From Gonatopus flavifemur (Eukaryota; Arthropoda; Insecta; Hymenoptera; Dryinidae): a stretch of 64,000 nt of DNA. Both the position numbers and the translations under genes were made by a program. The stretch's first letter is position 1. Each line of letters starts with the position of its first letter. The notes under the pieces are model-generated. The model did not search any database and was not told the origin of the DNA. It was given only the letters and a program-made list of their open reading frames with translations. The stretch is taken from assembly GCA_018340375.1 (NCBI GenBank), contig JAFFJZ010000007.1, positions 7,192,001-7,256,000 of the forward strand, written 5' to 3'. Shown here in pieces: positions 57,610-64,000 of this stretch.

Positions 57610-57695
57610 TATAAAAAAAGTCTCTCCTACGAGAATTGAACGCGATCCGTTGGGACCGGACTCCATCCCCCTTTCACTGGAGCCACCGGCGGTCA
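57610..57695 (-). repeat. tRNA-derived sequence (minus strand)
   Basis: On the minus strand GGTGGCTCCAGTG (A-box-like) and GCGTTCAATTCTCGTAGGAG (B-box-like) have tRNA spacing. Probably a SINE head or decayed tRNA copy inserted just inside the left end of the large element. Confidence 0.45.
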
Positions 57696-58222
57696 CTTGA
57701 AAGAAGCGACTTCTTCCACGTATATGAACCCCCGCTTATTCTTGGAAACCATATATGGCGCATATATGAACTCCGAATTGGTAGATCAACAATTGTGGAT
57801 CACATATAAAACATATATGAGTCAGATTCACAATGAGTTCCTCAATATTTTTAGAATAATTATTTTTAAATCCTTCGTTGAAAAATATGAGATATTTGTC
57901 GAATTTGTTTGTTTGCTCTTTTTTATTTTATTGTGTTCAACGGTTTACAATGTGTCAGAGCTTTCAGTTTTGACGAATCCAGGTCTTTTCGAATGCGTGT
58001 ATCTCGAAAAGGTCTCAACACACAGAATTACTAATAAGGCATAAAAGTTGGGATTTTTTCTGAACTTTTCAAAAACTCGAGTGAGATTTTTTTTTCCAAT
58101 TTGTGTCTAGTGGAATTCCTACTGTGGGAGCAAAGATGGTAGTTTATTCGAATTTCGACATTTTTAGCCCTTTGAGATCACCAGGAGTCCAAAAGGCTCT
58201 AGAGGGAGTCTGTGGTTCCGTA

Positions 58223-58377
58223 CCCTGACGAAAATTTTTGTCATAATTTCTCATAATTTCTCATCGTCCCAATTCTTGGAGAAAATATGAGGAATTCTCT
58301 TGTTCTTTCTCACATTTTCTCCATGAATTAGGACAATGAGAAATTTTGAGAAATTATGACAAAAATTTTCGTCAGGG
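58223..58377. mobile_element. CCC-ended MITE (CCCTGACGAAAATTTT), TSD TA
   Basis: 155-bp palindrome: CCCTGACGAAAATTTT and TCATAATTTCTCA mirrored, TA on both sides (58,221-58,222, 58,378-58,379). Nested in the 57,496 element. Confidence 0.85.
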
Positions 58378-59069
58378 TAGCTTACAGTGCTTGTCGTGAA
58401 TTTTAATTTGTGCTGCCTTCTGTTATTGTCAAAGACACCGAGATGTGAATTTTACCGAAAAATCTGCAACAATATTTGAAAGACTGCGTGAATGACAATC
58501 TGTTGCTTTGGTTCGGGGTCCGAAAGACACTGTGTAACCTTTACGTGAATACTTTGAAGTGTGACCTCAACGGGTTAATTTTTTTATTCAACAAGCACGA
58601 TCGATCTATGGTGCATAGCAATACTTTTGGTTCAGTTCTGAGAATGGTAATTTTCTACGACATTCGAGAAATATGAATAAAACAAGACAAAACAGATAAC
58701 TCAATAACTTGAAATTACACATCAATCCGTCCATGAAATGTGTCGTATCTATGCTGCATTACGAATCTTGAATAATCGAGCACGCGGAGTTCTCAGGCCG
58801 CCCTTGTTTTGTCTAGACTCTCGAATGCCATGGAGTAACATTTTCGGAAACGAAAATTATCGTTATTTTCCGGAAATCAGTTTTGCTTGTGGAATTTGAA
58901 AATCAAACGTATTCGAATTTGAATGAAATACTCTTTTCACTTCCATCGTCGAATTACGGTAAAATACGTCCTTGGAAAGAAATTTTCTCTCGACTTTGTG
59001 AAAAGTTGAGGCAAAATCCTGAGTTCCATGCTTCGGTAATAATTTTTTGTATTGAAAGCTTTTCAAGAT

Positions 59070-59301
59070 AAGGTAGATGACCCCATTCATGAACGCGACA
59101 CCTTTAATGAACGTTTTGGTTTTTGATTCATAGTACTTTCAATCTAGTGCGTCAATTTCATCCAAGCATGACTGACTGGACACTAAATCAACCGCTGTTA
59201 TGTGAATGGATTCAGAATAATATGTCATAGGAAGGATATGATAAATAAACGGTGGTTCGCTAATTGGGGTTAAGGTGTTCATTAATGGCGCCGGTCACCT
59301 T
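59070..59301. mobile_element. Element with AAGGTAGATGACCCC end, worn
   Basis: Left AAGGTAGATGACCCCATTCA; right GTCACCTTA. Related to the larger element starting at 59,455. Edges tentative. Confidence 0.4.
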
Positions 59302-59454
59302 ACAGGCATTTGAAAAAAAGTGGGTTTTAGAGACCAAGAACTTCGACATATGTTGTAAACCTGAAATCATGATAGAATAAGGAAAAAAGAAACAGATGAT
59401 ACGTATCTCACATTTTTCAACAGAGAATTCGGGATAACCATTTCAAAAATATTT

Positions 59455-60638
59455 AAGGTAACTGACCCCATTAGCGAACGCGACCCCTTTAGTGAACCTC
59501 GAGATAATGAAACCTCTTTTACGAACAAGAAGTGTTCACCTATTACGTGCTGTGAAGATTATTCCAATCTTCAAACATTATTGTTCGTGATGAATGTGAA
59601 AACAAATGGAAGAAAGAAAAATGTAATTCACGAAATAAATAAAGATTCATGCCGAGTGTCACAACGAGCTTTGCCTTCGTGAATCTTACAAGGTGAGTTA
59701 AGAATGGACATTTTTTCAATTGTGCATTTTCGTAGTAATAATGCGACCATTGAACTATTCAATGTATCCAATCTATCGATATTATTCAAATTAAGATAAT
59801 ATAGGGTTATTTTCGATAACTGTCAGTCGCTAACCTAGAAAATTGCGCGTTCAGAAATACACACAGGAAAATGATCGGTGAATCTATTACTGAACGAATA
59901 AACGTAACAATTCGTATCATAGGTATCTAATCTAGGAAAATTTTTTCATGAATTCTCATAATGCGCATAATTTTTCAATCAATCTATAAATTCCTCCAAG
60001 GATTGGAATGAACATGTAAAATTATAAACTCTACTTGAAATTCTCAATTTTTTTCGCCAAGGTAACTCAAGCAGCAACAGAAGTTCAAAGTATATATGAA
60101 ATAAAAACGTTGGTAGAATTTGAGAATGAGATACGAAGAACATATCATGAAAGTTCATAGAATATACGAATGAGACTGTTTTAAATATACTCAGAACGTA
60201 CATAGTACATTTGAAATGTACGATATTCATTCAATCGTCCCGTCATATATTCGATTACATACGTTCGATGAATATGCATAGCACCTATGAAAAGGTCTCA
60301 TTAGAATGTGCACAGAATATATTTCGAATATCATCAGGAAAGTGATAATAACTCATCTGAGCAGCCTCAGATTCTACGCGTTCAGTAATGGGGTCAATCA
60401 GCGTTCACTAATTCATGCGACCCGTTCACTAATGGGGGTATTGTCAACATTTCATTAATTTCATTATTTTTATTGTTATCACTTGGGGAATGAATAAAAA
60501 ATCACCATAAGAGAAAATTGAAATGCTCAATCTACCTTATTTACTCGTGGAAATTCATTTTGAAGAAATTATTGATGAAATAATTTATATTTAGAGTGCT
60601 TGTGTTCTTAAATGTTCACTAATGGGGTCAGTTACCTT
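59455..60638. mobile_element. 1.18-kb element with AAGGTAACTGACCCC ends
   Basis: Left AAGGTAACTGACCCCATTAG and right end AATGGGGTCAGTTACCTT are complementary. GAACGCGACCCCTTTAGTGA and TTCACTAATGGGG motifs recur inside (59,480, 60,390-60,440). It carries the MITE at 60,067. No transposase. Flanking TTA/TA may be a short target duplication. Confidence 0.65.
60067..60345. mobile_element. Second copy of the CCCAAGCAGCAAC MITE
   Basis: Colinear with 47,467-47,758 (CAAGCAGCAACAGAAGTTC; GTACATTTGAAATGTACGAT; TTCGATGAATATGCATAGCA). The left CCC has decayed to ACT and the right terminus is lost. Confidence 0.75.
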
Positions 60639-60892
60639 ATGAACTCTTGGAAAATCCGATATGAAATGATCTATACATAGCAAATAATTATACCAAATAT
60701 GAATCATATATGGTTTTGACCGTTCCCGCAAACATATATGTTGCGCGCGGTACCGTATATGCTTCATATGTATCACTGATGAAGCTTCGGCCACATATAT
60801 GGGGCATATATGTGTCATATATGGGGCATATATGGTCATATATGTTTTGTGGGAATCATATATGGGTCATATATGATTCATTTCCACTAGGG

Positions 60893-62172
60893 TCATACAG
60901 GATCAAAGAACGGTCAAGCAGGTGGAGGAATTGTAATGCATAAAAGGGTAGGAAATAGGATAGAAAATTATTTGCCACATAATGAACGTGTGATGATGGT
61001 GAGAATCAGAACAAAACCGGTAGACACAGTCATAGTCCAAGTATGCATGCCCACATCTGCATATTCGGAGGAAGATATTGAAAGAACGTACGAAGGAATA
61101 GAAGAAGTGATAGAATATGTGAAGGGAGAAGAGAATTTGATAGTGATGGGTGATTGGAATGCGGTAGTAGGACGAGGACAAGAGGGAAACATAATAGGAG
61201 ATTTTGCGTTAGGGAGGAGGAACGATAGAGGACAACGTTGAGTCGAATTTTGTGGAAATCATGAGATGGTTATCACAAACACTTTATTTGAAAATCATCC
61301 AAGAAGAATCTACACTTGGAAAATGCCAGGAAATACAGCAAGATACCAAATTGATTACATATTGGTGAAACGAAGATTTAGAAACCAAGTAAGAAACTGT
61401 AAAACTTATCCCAGTGCAGATATAGATAGTGATCATAATATGTTGATGATGAAATGTTCTCTGAAATTCAAATCTCTGAAGAAGAAAAGGAAAATGCAGA
61501 AAAGATGGAATTTGAAGAACCCCAAGCAGAAACAAACACATGAGGCATTCGAGAAAATGTTGGATGAAAAATTGGGAGATCAAAAAGAGAAAGACTTGGG
61601 AATAGAGAGGAGATGGACAAAGATGAAGGGGAATATAAGAGAATGTGCGGATAAGACTTTGAAGAATCATGGAGTAGAACCTAAAAACCCATGGATAACG
61701 GGAGAAATTTTAGAATTGATAAATGAAAGAAGAAAATACAAGAATAATGATAGCCAAGAAGGCCAGCAACGATACAAATCAATGAGAAATGAAATAATAA
61801 GAGAATCAAGGAAAGCAAAAGAACAGTGGTTAGAAGAGAAATGTCAGGAAATAGAAATAAGATTGCATTTAGGAAAAATAGATGAAGCATATAGGATTAT
61901 TAAAAGATTTTTCGGACAAATGAAATCTAGAAGCAATAAGATTAGAAACTCTCTAGGACGACAATTGATAAAAACGGAAGAGAAAATAGAACAGTGGATC
62001 AATCATTTGGAAGACTTGTTTAGAGGAAACGATGATATAGCAATTTCAGAGGAGGAGGATGTAGATGAGAAAGAATTGGGAGATTCGATATTGAGATCAG
62101 AATTCGACAAGGCTTCGAAAGAATTGAAGAATAATAAAGCACCAGGCATAGATGGCATAAGTGCGGACCTTA
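60893..62172 (+). pseudogene. RTE LINE endonuclease C-part and linker to RT
   Basis: Resumes after the insertion: VIVQVCMPTSAYSEEDIE, VMGDWNAVVGRG (Asp and Asn), a TGA at 61,239 where the other copy has Leu, then NTLFENHPRRIYTWKMPG, IDYILVKRRF and DSDHNMLMMKC (catalytic Asp-His). A long Lys/Glu-rich linker follows, then the RT start NNKAPGIDGISADL, cut by the solo LTR at 62,173. Confidence 0.85.
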
Positions 62173-62599
62173 TGTGAGCAGTGACGCATTCACGGATGCG
62201 TGACTCTCCACCCTAGATTGGGGAAAGAAGAGGCGCGAGGGAGTAACGTTGAGAATGCTGAGAGCGGCGCGCTCGACACAGTTAGTCACGAGACTTCAAC
62301 CGAGTCATGTTTCGGAATTTGTACAAATTCCACGCGAGCTATACTTGTAATTCTCCTCCGGAGAAAATAATACTAAAATCGTCTGGCAACGATGTCGAAC
62401 ATTTATCTCATTCTATATAATAAAATGCCGATTTATCACGTCATCAGTGTTTGGATGATTCGCATCGCGACCCTGAATCCGTAGACTGTAGGCTACGCGA
62501 GAAGGACTCCAATCTACCATTTTCCGCGGTCACGACACAACAGTGTCATTCCCATTATTCCGATTGGTCCTTGCTCCCACATCATAGTAAAACCCTACA
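62173..62599. repeat. Solo LTR, 427 bp, 4-bp TSD CTTA
   Basis: Starts TGTGAGCAGT and ends ACCCTACA, flanked by CTTA (62,169-62,172 and 62,600-62,603). The minus-strand LINE copy shows the unbroken site. It is CpG-rich at the start and has an AATAAAA polyadenylation-like signal near 62,421. TG...CA ends and a 4-bp duplication fit a Ty3/gypsy LTR, unrelated to the 1.33-kb LTR here. Confidence 0.88.
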
Positions 62600-64000
62600 C
62601 TTATAAAAGCCTCCAGTGAAGGAACTCGTGACGCACTGTTTGAATTGAATAGAGATATGTACGAAAGAGGGGAAGTACCGGAAGGTTTCCAAAAGAATAA
62701 AATTGTGGCTGTCCCGAAAAAACAAGGGGCAGACAAATGCGAGAACGACAGAATGATCAGTTTAACTTCACATGCTCCGAAAATACTGACCAAAATTTAG
62801 AAAGAATAGAGGAACGCGAGAAGCAATTTTAGCACTTAGGGCAGTAATAGAGAAAAGGATAGCGTTGAAGAAATCTGTGTACATAGGTTTTGTAGATATA
62901 CAAAAGGCTTTCGATAATTTGGACTGGGAGAAGATGTTTGCGATCCTGAAGAAGGTGGGAATAAATTTTAAAGATAGAAGAATAATATACGAATTATATA
63001 AGAATCGAAGTGCAATAATAGACATAGAGGGTCAGGGAGGGGAAGCACAAATAAGAAGAGGGGTGAGACAAGGATGCTCATTATCGCCACTGATTTTCAG
63101 AATGGGGGCCAAATCAACGAAATCAGTGTTTGAAAAGAGAGAGTGTGACGTATCTTTCTTTTCAACCAACTTTTCGTTGATTTGGTTTTCCGTTGATTCG
63201 GCCCCCATCCGATTTTCAATTTATATATAGAAGAAGCAATGAACGAAGTGAAGGAGGAAATTCGATCGAAATTACAGATTCAGGGAGAAAATATAAGTAT
63301 GTTGAGATTCGCGGATGACATAGCTATATTTGCCACGAGTAGTACTGAGTTAGATAATATTCTCAACACTATGAGAACAATATTATTGGAAAACTATTGT
63401 ATGAATCTAAATAAAGACAAAACAAAATTCATGATGTGTACAGCAGCGAAAACAGCTAGAAGAACGAAAATCAAAATAGATACCGAGACAATTGAACAGG
63501 TGAAAGAATTCAAATATCTAGGAAGCATAATTACAGAAAACGGCAAAAGCGAAAGAGATATAAGAGCACAAGGGAAACAGGCTTTTTACCAAAAGAAACA
63601 GTTATTATGCTCGAAAAATATAAACTTGGAAGTAAGGAAGAAATTCTTGAAAAGTTACGTTTGGAGCACAGCATTATATGGTTGCGAAACTTGGACAATG
63701 GGGAAAACTGATCAACGGATACTTGAAGCTTTTGAAATGTGGTGTTGAAGGGGGATGCTCAGAATAGAATGGATAGACAAAGTCAAAAATGAAGAAGTAC
63801 TCGACCAGATAAATGAAAAAAGAAATCTTCTGAAACACATCGTGAAGAGGAGAAGCAATCTTATAGGACACACATTCCGGCATGAGAGTTTATTGAAAAC
63901 AATATTGGAAGGGAAAATGAATGGTAAAACTGGTAAAGGTAGACCTAGAGCAAGTTATATGAAGCAAATCGTACAAGACAAGGGATGTAGTAGATATGTA
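62600..64000 (+). pseudogene. RTE LINE RT domain, continues past window end
   Basis: After the LTR: VPKKQGADKCEN, SLTSHAPKILTK, a deletion of about 70 bp at 62,799, then VYIGFVDIQKAFDNLDWEK, RRGVRQGCSLSPLIF, the MITE at 63,100, and an intact motif C FADD (63,308-63,319). The C-terminal domain follows (TALYGCETWTMGK, EAFEMWC). A TGA at 63,746 replaces Trp; GKTGKGRPRASYMKQ follows up to the window edge. The thumb and C-terminus match the minus-strand copy. Confidence 0.87.
63100..63210. mobile_element. MITE with 8-bp TSD GATTTTCA
   Basis: 111 bp. Ends GAATGGGGGCCAAATCAACG and the complement of GGATGGGGGCCGAATCAACG. GATTTTCA at 63,092-63,099 and 63,211-63,218. Same family as 15,986-16,123. It splits the RT coding sequence between motif B and the next conserved block. 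Confidence 0.9.

Larger units (their letters stand above)
57496..60892. mobile_element. 3.4-kb CCC-ended element with subterminal ATATATG repeats
   Basis: TIRs CCCTAGTGGAAATG and complement. The empty site in the other LINE copy shows the target AATAAT-TC-ATAC, present here as TT on the left and TC on the right: a 2-bp duplication with one C-to-T change. Both subterminal regions (57,505-57,600 and 60,680-60,885) are packed with CATATATGRCCCATATATG-like motifs in both orientations, as expected of transposase-binding repeats in CACTA elements. No transposase is visible inside; the body holds further nested elements. Confidence 0.78.
57057..64000 (+). mobile_element. RTE-clade LINE, plus strand, interrupted, runs off the window
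   Basis: Same family as 9,706-13,060. LINE segments: 57,057-57,495, 60,893-62,172 and 62,600-64,000. Insertions: a CCC-ended element (57,496-60,892), a solo LTR (62,173-62,599) and an 8-bp-TSD MITE (63,100-63,210). The minus-strand copy gives the empty site for each. An internal deletion of about 70 bp lies near 62,799. Confidence 0.88.

Overview
This window looks like an AT-rich arthropod nuclear genome, most probably an insect; the order cannot be fixed from the sequence. The reasons are RTE- and R1-clade LINEs, Ty3/gypsy LTR elements, a spliced gene of the arthropod DUF4806 type, and very many small inverted-repeat DNA transposons. There are no operons, rRNA genes, CRISPR arrays or bacterial-type genes. 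Nearly everything that can be identified is mobile DNA or its debris. The only gene that looks host-like is the DUF4806 gene at 44.3-52.4 kb, and it may itself be transposon cargo.

Layout. 1-5.4 kb: intergenic DNA carrying a series of small TIR elements (hAT, Tc1/mariner-like, TTAA-type and CCC-ended) and copy 1 of a ~1 kb dispersed repeat. 5.4-13.3 kb: a ~155-bp satellite split by a 3.9-kb CCC-ended foldback element, itself built of tandem repeats and carrying nested MITEs and a SINE, and by a minus-strand RTE LINE. 13.8-14.2 kb: antisense exon-like pieces. 14.4-22.5 kb: a decayed Ty3/gypsy element with 5' LTR, PBS, gag, pol and a third ORF. It holds three MITEs and I find no 3' LTR. 22.8-24.2 kb: a 1.44-kb element with CACAGTG ends and a 5-bp target duplication. 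24-36 kb: degenerate repeats, a 73-bp tandem array, a long-armed foldback, a GC-rich island, and further copies of the ~1 kb repeat. 36.5-38.9 kb: a 5'-truncated R1-clade LINE (minus). 39-44.1 kb: DNA-transposon debris and a CACTA/En-Spm-like transposase pseudogene. 44.3-52.4 kb: the DUF4806 gene, with introns packed with MITEs. 52.6-53.5 kb: an inverted copy of the segment at 32.3-33.2 kb. 53.5-56.4 kb: a solo LTR, a tRNA-derived SINE, a gypsy integrase tail and an RTE fragment. 57.1-64.0 kb: a plus-strand RTE LINE carrying a 3.4-kb CCC-ended element with several nested layers, a solo LTR and an 8-bp-TSD MITE; it runs off the window.

The most interesting theme is a large set of elements whose ends begin CCC (CCCTG-TGGAAA and CCCA---AGCAC types) and which sit between 2-bp target duplications of many different dinucleotides. 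A transposase of the CACTA type lies in the same window, and a DUF4806 coiled-coil gene starts 272 bp downstream of it on the same strand. I propose, as inference, that these form one two-gene transposon system resembling plant En/Spm (TNPD plus TNPA).
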